This document shows, one piece after another, positions 22,770 through 34,842 of a stretch of DNA of 64,000 nucleotides. Location: the NCBI GenBank assembly GCA_964036195.1, contig OZ038451.1, positions 3,290,529 through 3,354,528 on the forward strand, read 5' to 3'. The notes beneath the pieces were generated by a model that did not search any database, was not told the DNA's origin, and saw only the letters and a list, made by a program, of their open reading frames with translations. The DNA comes from Sphaerolaimus hirsutus. Taxonomy: Eukaryota; Nematoda; Chromadorea; Monhysterida; Sphaerolaimidae. The translations under genes were made by a program, and so were the position numbers. Position 1 is the stretch's first letter. Each line of letters starts with the position of its first letter.

Positions 22770-24070
22770 ATTCGAAAAATAACCCGTGATTTATATTTTC
22801 AAAAATCACAATAAATATAAATAACCCGTGATTTATATATATTTATATTTTTTCCAAATTCTGAGTGATATATTTATATATATTTTTTAAATTTGCGAAA
22901 AAAATCACTGAGAAAATCACCCATACTTGATACATTGTTGTGCAGTGATTGCGCTTTATGACTAAAACATGTAATCTGTGCAAGAGAAATTTAAAAAAAT
23001 TTTGAGAAATATTCTCCAGAAAATCTCTCTGCTCATGTAGAGCATTATTGGGTTTAAATGGTATATGAAGCAGGTAAATATTTCCATCAAGTTTTCCACT
23101 ACTGAATGCTGTATAAATATGTTCAGTTTTCACAAATGCCATGAATTTTGGTGGGGTGGTGTTGGCAAATCACTAGTTTGATCACAACTCAAACTCAAAT
23201 GATGACAAATGGTGATATCACCAGCAATTAGTTTTCATTTTGTATGTGACAAAGATGTAAACTGTTTTAGTAACTTTTTATTTATGTCATCCTGCTATGA
23301 ATTCTATGGTTATGTTTTTGGTATAAAGCATCTCTCTATCTTATAAGATACTTTTCTGAAATAAAAAATGACTGAATCAAAAAATACCAATTTGGTGTGA
23401 TCAAAATTTATCTACAGTGATTGAGAGCTCAGTTCACCATTTTTGAAAACTGATGATGCTTGGTGACATGTGCAGCAATGTCAGCTGTTTTCAAATATGG
23501 AGAACACTGTGGAAAACTGTCACCATGGTGTCATCACAATGTCACCAAAATGTAGCCATGTGCCCAAAAATGAGTTTTCACAGCACACCACCATAGAAAA
23601 AGTGCTGAGCATGAGCACCTAGTCAAACATCCATTGCCACAACCAGGCGCTTGAGTGCTAAATGTTTGCAGTGCAAAATATTTTTGAAGTTGTCATTGAG
23701 GTTGAACTGAAGGTTGAATTTTTCTGTGATATTTGCTTGATGTTTTAACTTGTAAAATATAGTATAAATGAATACTGTTTGTGGAATGATAATAAATAAA
23801 CTGTGGTATATTAGAGTACATTTTTTTGAGCTTGTAAATGGTAAATAGAGCCCAGAATATCACTTGAAATTGAAATAAAGTGCAAGTGATTTTTTGAGAT
23901 TTTAGAGTTATTTTTAGAGTTTTTTTAGAAGCTTAGAGTTATTTTTTCAGTAATTTAATTATATTTTCTGGAGACCTAGAGTGATTTATATATATTTATA
24001 TTTTTTCCAATGTTGGAGTGATATATTTATATATATTTTCCAAAAAATCGGTGATTTTTTTGAATGCTAT
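22770..24070. repeat. AT-rich region with paired ATTTATATATATTT blocks
   Basis: Near-identical blocks gtgatttatatatatttata at 22830 and 23981 enclose about 1.1 kb. Outer words agcattcgaaaaataa and tttttttgaatgct are inverted. I see no coding exon in 22660-24390. Confidence 0.35.
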
Positions 24071-24401
24071 TCATGCTTAGTGCTATTATTGGGAACCCCA
24101 TCCGAGTTGGAACCCATGTTCCAAGCCAACCCAACCTAATAAATGCATGTTTTTGGAATTGAAACCATAGACCCAAACCAAACTCTACAATACAAGCCTG
24201 AACCTGATAGGATAGCCAACACAAATATCTGAACCAACAGTAAATACACAAAAACACCCACAAAGACTTCTTGCAGTTTAACACATACAAAATAAAAAAT
24301 TCAAATTTACAACATACATAAATACAGGTGTGATGAAGGTGATACAGGTTTGACAGAAATATCGCAAACTATGAGCACATGCATTGCTGCTATACACTAA
24401 C

Positions 24402-24532
24402 CTCCAGTACATAGGCCAGTCAATCCTCCAATTGAGTATATTCTTCCATGGTAATAGGCCAGTGCATGAGTCCAACGTGCTGCTCCCAGCAGATTTGGTG
24501 CCCACTCAATTGCACCGTTTTCCAACCAATAT
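24402..24532 (-). CDS. Kelch-repeat exon
   Basis: The acceptor is tattttaag and the donor GTTAGT. The exon encodes a kelch blade with tryptophan spacing and double glycine (ARWTHALAYYHGRIYSIGG). It lies immediately downstream, on the minus strand, of the kelch exon at 24613-24762. Confidence 0.65.
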
Positions 24533-24612
24533 CTTAAAATAAGGTGTATATGAAGTGGTTGCACACAAAAATTTAACAATGAATAAGACTTACACAAAGC
24601 AAGTCACAACAC

Positions 24613-24762
24613 CAGCTGGGTAGTATCCACCACAGACCAGTACTCTGCCACCAGGTATTTGGGTCCCACCTGCAGAGCGTCTCCTATATTCTGCTGATAT
24701 GTCCAACAGCCTAGTCACGCTGTTGTCATCCACATTGATCCGGTACACATGCCCAACTGAAG
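24613..24762 (-). CDS. Kelch-repeat exon
   Basis: The acceptor is gaatgtgtag and the donor GTGTTG. The exon encodes two strands of a beta-propeller blade: HVYRINVDDNSVTRLL, then GGRVLVCGGYYPAG, the kelch/galactose-oxidase-like pattern. With 24402-24532 it gives about two blades. The rest of the propeller must lie in other exons. Confidence 0.65.
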
Positions 24763-25117
24763 CTACACATTCAAAATGTGTGGGGGTATTTTGTAGTAAC
24801 AATCAGTTAGAACTGAATACATTCGCAGATTTCTGCTATCAGATAATAAAATTTCACATCAATTACCTGACGACCAGAGTTGTAAGAATTACTGAACTGT
24901 TTTAAAGAAGTATACATAAATGTAAAGTATATTTTTTACTCACCACAAATTATAGAAAATGTAAAATACATTTTTTTTTACTCGTACATACGTGTAAATG
25001 TGGGTACTTTTCTTGTGAGTGTAGAAACGACTAATTTTATCCATAGAATATGTAAAAGTGAACACTTCTTCACTTTTTGCTTCACGTTGTATGCTGTCTA
25101 AAAGCATACAATACAAA

Positions 25118-25345
25118 CATTTTTATGCTTTCCCAGTAGCTGGGTATTTCAGCAAGGAAAGTGTGACAAAGCATATGGGTATTTGATGAAGTGTCAGTGT
25201 AAATATATATAAATACCCCAAAATACCCAGGTATTTTGGGTAAGTGTAAATATGTTTTGCTACTCTGATTAGTGACAGGTGGTCAGCAAAGTTGTTAAAA
25301 GGCACGTACGTTTACTCGAAAAATATGCGTACGCGAGTACGCGGT
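25118..25345. repeat. Dispersed repeat, inverted copy at 29640-29900
   Basis: Shares atgctttcccagtagctggg, caggtattttgggtaagtgt and cgtacgcgagtacgcggtaa with the reverse complement of 29640-29900. Related ends (ccagagttgt and gcgtact motifs) recur at 24872, 56944, 30943 and 61400-61730, so this is a family of CAGAGTTGT-ended repeats. Confidence 0.55.
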
Positions 25346-26389
25346 AAATACATATTTTTAAATTTTTAAATACCGTACACACTTGTACGCATACATTTTC
25401 AAAGCATACACATATGGAAAATGTAGTTCTGAAAATTCAATGAGGGACAAAAGGGATTCCAGGTATTTATCCCCCCATGGACATCTTCCCCCCAGTGCGT
25501 TTTTAACGTGGGGAGAAATAGTCCTCCATACAAAATAGTATTAAATGGTAAAGTCGGCAGACATGATATTATACAGGTTTGGTCCACTTATGTTTCCCTT
25601 CGCTGAGCGTCAACTGAGGCAAAACATAAGTTCTGACTGCCAATATCAATAACAATAGAAATAAAAATTGTAAAAAATTCTGCCGCTCTATCCGGGGTAG
25701 CTCATTGCCGCAAGCCACAACATTCATATCACTTAGTGGATAATAATCAATTGACCTAACATTATTGCAAATTAATAATTTACTGACAATTTCTAATATA
25801 TAATCATAACCCTCATTTTTATTGGGTTAAAATTGGTTTTAAATCCTGAAAACGCTCAAATGCGACATCTAAGCATGTTCACTGTCCCATTTTTGCTTTT
25901 TTTGGGGTAACAATAGCCATTATAGTGAAAAACGAATTTATTTCTCTCGAATTTGCACCTTCCGTCGGAATGCAACAACAAAAATGATGGGTGAGTACAA
26001 ATTTGGGTGATGATTTGCTTGGTTTGTTATGATTTTACTGAGTTTACATGTTTAGAACGAATTTTTGAATGATTTTTGAGTTTACATCAAAACATGCATG
26101 GTTCTCATGGTTGTTAGCATATCAGGAATCGCTGACCCACTGTGCTCAAGCATTTTATTCATTCATATTTTGGCATCGTGCCAATATCCTGAAACATTGA
26201 CAAATTTAGTTCTACTACATGTATATGCGTCAGATCTGGAAGCATGATTTGAGTGTGGACACTGCAACAAACAAAAACTCATGAATTGCTGAACGAGTGT
26301 ACTCAGAAATAAATGTGTTATCTGCCAGAACAGCCGTATGGGTTCAGTAGAGGGACCGCCAGGATTATCTTGAATTTTGACCCTCTGAG

Positions 26390-27364
26390 CAGGGTTGGCA
26401 AAATCTCAGACAAAAATAAAAATAAAATAAAAATAAAATGGAAAATTTAAGAATAAAATAAAATAAAATGGAAAATTTAAGAATAAAAATAAAAATTGTA
26501 TAATAATTCAAACTTTTGTAATTTTTTTGTAAAATTGTATAAAAATTTGTATTTTTGTAAAATTGTATAAAAATTCATATTTTTTGTAAAATTATTTCTC
26601 ATTGCTTGAGTGTCTACCTGTTTATTCATGATTCTGGGGGACAGTTCCAAGCTTTGGAAAGTGTAAAATGTCATGTAAAATGTCAAGCAAATTGTATCCA
26701 CATCTTATGTTTTGTATCCAAATTACATTGTTGTTGAATCCAAATCATATGTGAACATTTGGGTACAAAAACATAAGATTTGGATACAAAACATACTATG
26801 AATACAAAAACACAAAATTATATTCACAATTTACACTTTGCATGACATTTGTCATGACAATTGCCACTGTGCTTGAAATTTTACATGACACTTGACATTT
26901 CTCATGACAATTGACACTTTACTTTGCATTTGTCATGACAATTGACACTTTGCATGACATTTTACAAATGTGCCCAGCACACTCCAGTAGTCCTTCTACT
27001 GAAAATGCAAACCATTCTTATGAATTATTGTAACTTTACACTTGCAGCTAGCTAACAATACCTACAGCATGCAACTTTTGAAAAGTAAGGGAAAAATTTG
27101 TCACAGGTTTTTCATGTAAATGTCTAATTATAACATTTTTGTGGCCTTGCATGCATGATTCCGATTTTTTTGTAAAATTTTGTAAAATTTTTGTAAAATT
27201 TTTGTAAAATTTTTGTAAAATGGTGTCATTTTATTTTATTAATGACTTTTGGGAAAAAAATAAAATAAAATCAAATGAAACAAGAATAAAATTAAAATTA
27301 AATAAAATTTTTATACAATTTTTATACAATTTTACTAAAATGAATTTTTATAAAACCAACCCTG
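26390..27364. mobile_element. hAT-type MITE with AAAATAA subterminal repeats
   Basis: A 975-bp element with ends cagggttggcaaaa and ttataaaaccaaccctg and a perfect 8-bp duplication cctctgag. Both ends are long runs of aaaataaaataaa or ttttgtaaaattttt. The interior has inverted tgacattt/cacttta words. No transposase was recognised. Confidence 0.8.
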
Positions 27365-27956
27365 CCTCTGAGTGGTTGGATAGATAGCAAATGATAGCAT
27401 TCTCAAGTTATTCATGTAAACAACAATAATTGTCACTTTACTCCCAGTCTCCCACATTGCTTAACAACCAATTACGCAATTTTCCTTACCGGTAAGGCGG
27501 ATTAGTGGCGCGCGCGCACGCATTTTGGCATGCCACTGTGAAAATAAAGAGAGAAAATAACTGAAAAAACAATCCCGATCCCAATCCGGGTCCCGAAAAG
27601 TGGATCCCGAAAAGTGGATCCCGTTTGAATCCTATCACAGGGTGGTGGTAAAGTGACAATTACGCGTTTGCATGAATAACTTGAGAACGAGTGGAGCTAT
27701 CGCAACCATATTTTTAGAGATATTTTCCTATTTAGTTGTCAATGTTGACCTGAAATTTAATGTGAATCCGACCACCCAGTGACAAGTTATTCGAAATCTA
27801 GAGCGTAGGTCTAAATTGCCGCACCCTGTATGTTTTTCTGTGAGCAAATGATAGACAAAATAGTTTTCAAGGTCTCTTTAGGTATTCTAGGAGATAAAAA
27901 TCATCACTCTCCAGACTCGTTTCCACTTCTATTGTTGCCACAACCATTTCGATTTG

Positions 27957-29032
27957 AAGGGTGTGCTTCTAAAAGTACCGATCTACAAATTTTTCAAATT
28001 TGAGTTAGGACCATTTTTGGGGTCCCCATAAACGGGGCAGGCCTGATACGCACACGTGCCCGATACGCACATATGCCCGTTTTTTTCACTTGACACCTTT
28101 TCAAGTGATTTTCAGATATGTGTAAAGTGCAAAAAAAGTTGCGCAATGACATTAGTGAACTTTTTTCACTTCACTCATATCTGAAAATCACTTGAAAATG
28201 TGTCAAGTGAAAAAAAAACAGTGAAAAATAGCCATTTTTCACTGTTTTTCATTTGACACATTTTCAAGTGATTTTCAGATATGAGTGAAGTGAAAAAGTT
28301 TACTAATGTCATTGCGCAACTTTTTTTCACTTTACTCATATCTGAAAATCACTTGAAAAAGTGTCAAGTGAAAAAACGGGCATATGTGCGTATCGGGCAC
28401 GTGTGCGTATCAGTGCACGCCCCCCATAAACACGCGCTTCAAAAAAATATAATTCAATCGGGGGTCGCGAAATTCAATTTTGAGATATGGGGGGTCAAAA
28501 AAAGCAAACAAATCGCAAAATACAGTATTTGAAATTTTAAAAGTACTGATCTACAAGCTTTTTCAGCTTTTGTGTCTTTAAAAGTACCAATCTACACACT
28601 TTTTTCAAAATTGTTCTTTTAAATGTACCGATCTGCACATTTTTTTGTGCTTCTAAAAGTACCGATGTCAGATTGACGTCTGTTTCAGCAGAAACTCCTT
28701 TTGTGCTTTTTTATTATGGGTAAAAGTACCGATCTACAGCTGTCTGATTTTGTGCTTTAAAAATACTGATCTACATGCTATTACCAATTTGTTCCTTTAA
28801 AATGTACTGTACTACAAAAATATAATTCACTAAATTTTATATAGCTAGTGTTATGTGTATAATCAATGATTATACCCATGCATGTGGATACCCAACAATA
28901 TGGCCGAAATACCCATACCCAAAATTCCCATACCCAATACCGATGTATGGATATTGCATACTCCAAACTTTCAATTGCGATTATCTCAAAATCGATTTTT
29001 TGTAGATCAGTACTTTTAGAAGCACACCCTTC
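27957..29032. mobile_element. MITE with iterated GTACCGATCTACA motif, copy 2
   Basis: Ends gaagggtgtgcttctaaaag and cttttagaagcacacccttc are flanked by attt on both sides. The interior is the reverse complement of 16687-17372, apart from the nested element at 28034-28423. Sequence divergence between the copies is modest. Confidence 0.7.
28034..28423. mobile_element. hAT-type element forming a four-unit hairpin
   Basis: 390 bp flanked by a perfect 8-bp duplication ccataaac (28026-28033, 28424-28431). Copy 1 of the host element (16687-17372, reversed) has the uninterrupted site, which confirms the insertion. Outer arms carry tgatacgcacacgtgcccga and its complement. Inside, four alternating units of tcacttgacac...tttcagatatgagtg pair with each other around a central tttttcactg palindrome at about 28235. 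Confidence 0.85.
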
Positions 29033-29165
29033 ATTTGGTTGAGATTTCTTTCATTTTTAAAGGCACTACCCCCACATATCTTTAATATTCAACGGAACCA
29101 CTTCTGTAAATACATACCAGTGTAGTCACTTTATAAATATGTCCCACATTGAATTTTCAGAAATA

Positions 29166-29580
29166 CCGTATTTACTTGATTAATTCCCCCCACTTGAATA
29201 ATTCCCCGCCTCGATCAATTCCCCCCTGCTAGATGAGTGAGGAAAAAATAATTCCCCCACTTGAATAATCCCCCCACCACAATGATGAATGCACATTTAT
29301 TAAAAAGACAATCAATGAAATCAAACCAAGCAAAATAGCAGTGTCTCATTTGATTAATTGAATACAAATGCAGCACATTCAGTGTGTAAGGATGCAAAGG
29401 AATGTGCACTACGAATGGAAATTGGACGTACATGTGTATGTTGTGTGACAGAAACATACTTGAAAATTTTGAGGAAATAATAATTCCCCCACTTGAATAA
29501 TTCCCCCCCTTGAATAGTTCCCCCTCAAAAATGTCTGACGAAAAAATAATTCCCCGGGGGAATTATTTAGATAAATACTG
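29166..29580. mobile_element. CCGTATTT-type MITE, AATTCCCCC variant
   Basis: Ends ccgtatttacttgattaatt and aattatttagataaatactg sit between TA dinucleotides. Subterminal words are cttgaataattcccc. Confidence 0.65.
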
Positions 29581-30074
29581 TACATTTTCCGTTCGCGTAA
29601 GCTTGGAAAATGTATGTGTACAAGTGTGTACGGAATTATAAAAAGTATACCTATGTAAGTGTATTTACCGCGTACTCGCGTACGCGTATTTTTCGAGTAA
29701 ACGTGCATACCTTTTAACAACTTTGCTGACCACCTGTCACTAATCAAGGTTGCAAAACATATTTACACTTACCCAAAATACCTGGGTATTTGGGTATTTA
29801 GATGTATGCTTACACTTGCACTTTCATCAAATATTTACCCATATGCTTTGTCACACTTTCCTTGCTGAAGTACCCAGCAACTGGGAAAGCATAAAAATGT
29901 TTGTATTGTATGCTTTTTAGACCTAAAAACCTAAAAATGTTGTAGCATACAACTGGGTTATGTAAATGCAAAAAAATAACTGCATGCAATTATGAAATAC
30001 TGGCATATGTATGAAATTTGCCAAAGCTAAAACTATTGTCGGTGCCACTTACATCAGCTGCTAAAGAGTGTTTA

Positions 30075-30500
30075 CCGTAAATCCTCGAATAAGTCCCCCC
30101 CTCGAATAACTCCCCCCCTCGAATAACTCCCCCCCTGTAAACTGACTGAGGAAAAAATAACTCCCCCCCTCGAGTAACTCCCCCCTCTTTTATGGGTGGG
30201 AACGAAGTCCACATATAAAAAACGTATGTATGTATATGTTCATTAAAAGCATTCATTATTTTGCAGTTTATGCACACTAGCATTGATTTTATTGCATGAA
30301 TTACGGGATTTCTATTCTGGCTCCAACGTTTATGCAGTCTACCTAACACCATTCAGATGATATACTGATCAAGTATTTTACTCAATATTCCGACAAAAAA
30401 ATAACTCCCCCCTCGAATAACTCCCCCCTTGAATAAGTCCCCCCTCAAAAAATTCTGAGGAAAAAATAACTCCCCTGGGGACTTATTTGAGGATTTACGG
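30075..30500. mobile_element. CCGTAAAT-type MITE, AAGTCCCCC variant
   Basis: Ends ccgtaaatcctcgaataagt and acttatttgaggatttacgg are perfect apart from one base and are flanked by TA. Subterminal words are cgaataactcccc. A related copy is at 45473-45838. Confidence 0.7.
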
Positions 30501-30514
30501 TATATACCTAGTCA

Positions 30515-30652
30515 TTAGGGTTCAAATTGGATCCTGATCCTGAAAAGACAAAGAACAATCCTGATCCCAATCTGAAAAGGCAAAAAAAACTATCCTGAAC
30601 CTGATACTGTGACCACAATCCTGATTCTGATGTTAATCCTATTTGAACCCTA
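30515..30652. mobile_element. MITE with GATCCTGATC repeats
   Basis: Inverted ends tagggttcaaattgg and ctatttgaaccctag with iterated gatcctga interior, a diverged relative of 4450-4624. No convincing duplication at the borders. Confidence 0.5.
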
Positions 30653-31109
30653 GTAATCATCCTGGTCTTGTGAATATCAGAAAACGAATCATTTGGGACA
30701 AAAAAATTGGAATGGGGGTTATTTCCATTGTTGATTTATGTCACAGCTGTCTGTGCTTAACAATGTACTTATGTAATGTAATGCACATAATTGGCTTAAT
30801 ACTCAATCTAAAAGATAAAATAATAGCAGTTTATTCCAATGTCCTACAGCTAGAGCACTTTCCAAAAAAAAACATTTATGCTTACACTTTGGAAAGTGTA
30901 TTTGTGCTTATGCTTTCCAAAAATACTGGTATTTGCACAACTCTGCCACTGATTCAATGTGCTTCAAATGCAGAAAAAAATATCCTGTTAAAAGTTAAAT
31001 TCTCCTGTATTGATTGGTGCACAATTCACATTGTTTGCATGCCAACAATAAGTGACAATAATTGTATATGAAACTATTATACAAATGAAAAAATTATGAA
31101 TGAACACAC

Positions 31110-31274
31110 GTATAATAAAGTAAGCAAAGCCTCTGTATCGGGCTGACACACTATCAGATGCCACATACACATCTGGTATTGCCACCATTGCACTTTCCTG
31201 TGGCACCACCACAGCATCGCTGCCTGGCTGCCACTGCTGCCACTTTGCAATGCCCATTTGTGAAATCCATACCT
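31110..31274 (-). CDS. Exon of unknown extracellular protein
   Basis: A good acceptor (ttttgctcacag) precedes about 55 open codons rich in Trp, Gln, Val and Ala (KWQQWQPGSDAVVVPQES, then VASDSVSARYRG). The donor is uncertain (GTGTGT at 31109). The Trp pattern would suit a strand next to a kelch blade, and the strand and position fit the kelch gene, but no domain hallmark is present. Confidence 0.35.
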
Positions 31275-31302
31275 CTGTGAGCAAAAACATTCTTCAAACA
31301 AA

Positions 31303-31503
31303 TCCAAATACTCTGACATTCTGAGCACACAAGTTAGTTTTCACAGTTCCTCATTGAAAACTCCCCCCCCCCCTCGAAACACCCCCCTACAATTTGGCTG
31401 AGGAAATAATAACCCCCCTCGAAATTTCCTTTTAGAAGCACACCCTTCAAATACTCTGACATTCTGAGCACACAAGTTAGCTTCCACAGTTCCTCATTGA
31501 AAA
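31303..31503. repeat. 55-bp direct repeat around a C-rich fragment
   Basis: The 55 bases caaatactctgacattctga...cattgaaaactc occur at about 31304 and again at 31448. Between them lie a C-rich CCGTATTT-type fragment and a gaagggtgtgc-type end (ttttagaagcacacccttc). This looks like a duplication created with, or around, a rearranged insertion. Confidence 0.55.
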
Positions 31504-31509
31504 CTCATG

Positions 31510-33360
31510 TTTTAGTTTTCAAAATTGTGTAAACAATGTGTCATAATCGCCCAAAATTGTTGCCATCTTTGTTTGTTTTTGTTGCATAATTGAATACTTT
31601 CAAAAAATGCTGCGGACAAAAAAAAATTCTGTGCAATAATTAGATGTTTGTATAACTTGTGGTGAATGTCATTTGATGGCCAAATTATACTGCATTTTGA
31701 AATTATTTCAGTTTTATATGTTCAACTATTTTTTTTAAATCACATATTTCATTGCAGATGTTACCTGCATACTTGTGCTCACCCAGTGCCAGTGTACACA
31801 CGTACTTGCATACAGATATTCAGCAGCCAAATTTGCTCTCCTACACTAGCATATGAGAGTTGTGTATTTCCGGTAAATAAACTCACAAAAGCATGCGCCT
31901 ATACGTCCCAAAACAGCTGTGTGCAGAGATGTACTTTATAAATGCTGCATAAAACAAACATCGGAATGTGTAAAGATACACCAGCTGCACGCGGCAGTGC
32001 ACTAGCAGCTTACTAGCAAACCTACTAGTGTTGGAAAAACATCAAAGAATGGTGTTAGCTGCGCCTATTAAAATGGAAATGCGCGCACACCTAAATATTG
32101 CGCAAGTGATTGCTGCTGATGCTATGAGATGGGGCGCAATATAAACCATGTGAAATGCAACTAAATATTATGGAGCTTGCCAAACACTATGTAAAAAGGA
32201 ATGCTAGAACTTGCTTGAAATGGTTTACACCATTTGGCACACTACAGTAAGCCAATTGGCTTGGTGCCAACAAGGTTGGCTTGTCCGGAAATTTTAAAAT
32301 TAAAATTTGAGGTTCCAAATTTGAAAAGAGCTTGCATTTTCACCTGTCAGCTGTCAAGAAGAAGCTTGGATAAGATCTAAGCTAAGATGATTGATGACAC
32401 TAACTTCAAAGGGAAAACCCAGAACCCAAAAATGATTGACAGTTATTTTGGCGCACTACAGTAATCTGGGCTTGGCATCGTGCCAAAAAGATGGCTTGTC
32501 TAGACATTTGAAGCAAAAACCTAGATAAGATCTATGAACTGAAGCAAAAAGACCAAGATAACGATCTAGAGCTGTCAATCATAATGCATAACTGACAGAA
32601 AGTGCACACATGTTGCAAAAATGTTGAGCATTTGTTGACAGACAAGTGCAGGTGTTATTATGCAACAATGCAAATAGTCCCCCACAGAGAGCATTGGTGG
32701 GGAAGTAGCTTGTGCAAAAGCTATTAAGTCATGACAGAAAGTGTACCCAGTTTTGTGTTGATGCAAAAGTCACCAATTAAGGTGAAACTTCAGTCGTACA
32801 CTAAGGTGTGTCTGTCTTACACACATGCTGAGTGAATTTACTTGCATCCAGTGTTTTATGAAAATCACTTACCTGCCTATGTTAAACTCTGCCGACTCAG
32901 GTAACAAAACTGGAGCTGTCATGTCAAATGGAAAAGCAAAAATGGTTTTGGAGCTGCAACATTTTTGCTTGGAAAAATCAGTCTGACTTCCAATGAAAAT
33001 ACTCTGTTTCTGTGCTGAACCTATCTTTTGCTCTGTGCTATTTTTGGCTCTGTGCCAAATTCCGTTTTCCTAGGTCACTGGACCTAAAGGGCCACTGGGC
33101 CAGTGTAGCTGCGGAGGGCTGCTTAGCCTATTGACGGCCAGGAGTTTGAGAAAAGCTCTCACAAGTCTGCTTGCAGTGATAAGTGATCCCTGCAATTTGC
33201 ATATTTCGCATTTTACCTATTTATTCTGCACTTATTCGCTTATTTTGCTACTACTGAACCTATTATCTGCTAATTGCGACTTAATACTAATTTTTGCTGC
33301 AATTTATTCCCCATTTATTGTGAACCTACCATTTTACTGCTTAAGTTAGGTAGAAACCTA
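31510..33360. other. No gene recognised
   Basis: AT-rich sequence. A short Cys-rich frame at 31740-31940 (plus) follows an acceptor-like tttcattgcag but has no partner exon and I do not call it. Two related blocks with cttgtc(c/t)(g/a)ga(a/c)att-like sequence lie at about 32270 and 32500. Confidence 0.3.
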
Positions 33361-33364
33361 GTTT

Positions 33365-33545
33365 TGTGGGCACGAAGCCAATGACAGCAGCAGAGATTTG
33401 TTTGTGAAGTTTATGTCAATCATCTGAACTCCCCATGTCGGCCCAAGTGGCCACTTTTACAGTATCACCAGAGAAGCATAAATGTGCATATATACCAGGA
33501 TCACACATTATCTCCCCTCCACTTTTACACTTCTAAAATCATGTT
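33365..33545. repeat. LTR fragment related to the LTR at 43304
   Basis: Begins tgtgggcacgaagccaatga and matches 43304-43480 at a little under 90 percent by eye, for example gtatcaccagagaagcataa. The similarity stops abruptly near 33545, so it is either a decayed 3' LTR of the Gypsy element at 36.5-43.5 kb or a separate solo fragment of that family. Confidence 0.5.
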
Positions 33546-33751
33546 ACCAAAAAATCGAAATTCATGAAATCCAACCAATCAAATCAACACTCTTCTCTCC
33601 TCTCTTTAACAATAAATTAACGGCGCGAGTGTGGCGAATGAGAGTGACAGCGAGAAGTATTGCGTGACGCTGGCTGACAACTCCACCGCGCGGCGGTGTT
33701 ACGGGAGGTAGCGCTAGCAGGGGGGCGCTGTGCATGTGCACCACCACCATA

Positions 33752-34838
33752 GGGGATTTTGGGGTTAGCATTTTGGGGGGGGTTAACCTGCCGGCGCGTG
33801 CTAATAACTCGGGACCCACTTGGCGAAAAATGTTGAAATTTGGATATGATATAGTTCTAGGTTGGGGCTACGCACAATTTTGACGATTTTTTGTCTATGA
33901 CCCCCCAGACCGGAGATAGGGGGGTCTATAAAAACACTGTCATTTGCGTTTTTTTGGGTGTCGCCGAGAACATGCAAACTTTGAACATCAATAGCTCGGT
34001 CATTTGTGAATCGATTTTAGTCATTAAATTGTGAAAATGATCACAAATGTTCGGACAGTTCTCTTCTGAGGTCCAAGTCAGAGATACACATTTGTTTATA
34101 TATCGATTTAGCCCAATTTCGAAATGCAAAATTTCTGCAAAAGTTTTGCATACAAATAAACAAATTTTGCATACAGAAAATGCATACAAATAAACTGTGG
34201 ATAAAAATGATATCTACATGTCATTCTGATCATTTTAAGTGTTCATCAGTGCAAATCGGCTGAGAAATGGCCGAGATATTGAGTTTTGAAGTTGCATGCA
34301 TGTGCTTATTTATGTGGATGGGAGGGAAAAGTTTGAAGCGCCATAACTTTTGATCGGAAAGAGATATCGGACTCATTTTTATTTCATTGAGTTTCTCTCG
34401 ATCAGGAGAATAGGATAGCATGTTCAAAAAGCAAACTTTTGCGGAAATTTTGCATTTCGAAATCGGGCTAAATCGATATATAAACAAATGTGTATCTCCG
34501 ACTTGACCTCAGAAATGAACTGTCCGAACATTTGTGATCATTTTAACATTTTAATGACACAAATTGGTTCACAAATGACCGAGCTATTGATGTTCAAAAT
34601 TTGCATGTTCTCGGCGACACCCGAAAAAACGCAAATGACAGTGTTTTTATAACCCCCCCCCCCCTATCTCCGGTCTGGGGGGTCGTAGAAAAAAATCGTC
34701 AAAATTGTGCGTAGCCCCAACCTAGAACTATATCATATCCAAATTTCAACATTTTTCGCCAAGTGGGTCCCGAGTTATTAGCACGTGCCTGCAGGTTAAC
34801 CCCCCCCCCCCCCCCAAAATGCTAACCCCAAAATCCCC
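33752..34838. mobile_element. Foldback transposon with 400-bp arms, TA borders
   Basis: Ends ggggattttggggttagcat and atgctaaccccaaaatcccc lie between TA dinucleotides (33750-33751, 34839-34840). Arms 33752-34150 and 34430-34838 are reverse complements with few differences and carry ttaacctgc, cgggacccacttggcgaaaa and ctatctccggtctggggggt. The low arm divergence suggests a recent insertion or recent gene conversion. Related arms occur at 44100-44680 and 56040-58560. Confidence 0.75.
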
Positions 34839-34842
34839 TATG

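Noticed and set aside
31738-31941. Cys-rich plus-strand exon
   Set aside because: An acceptor-like cattgcag is present but competing frames are open and no donor or neighbouring exon supports it.
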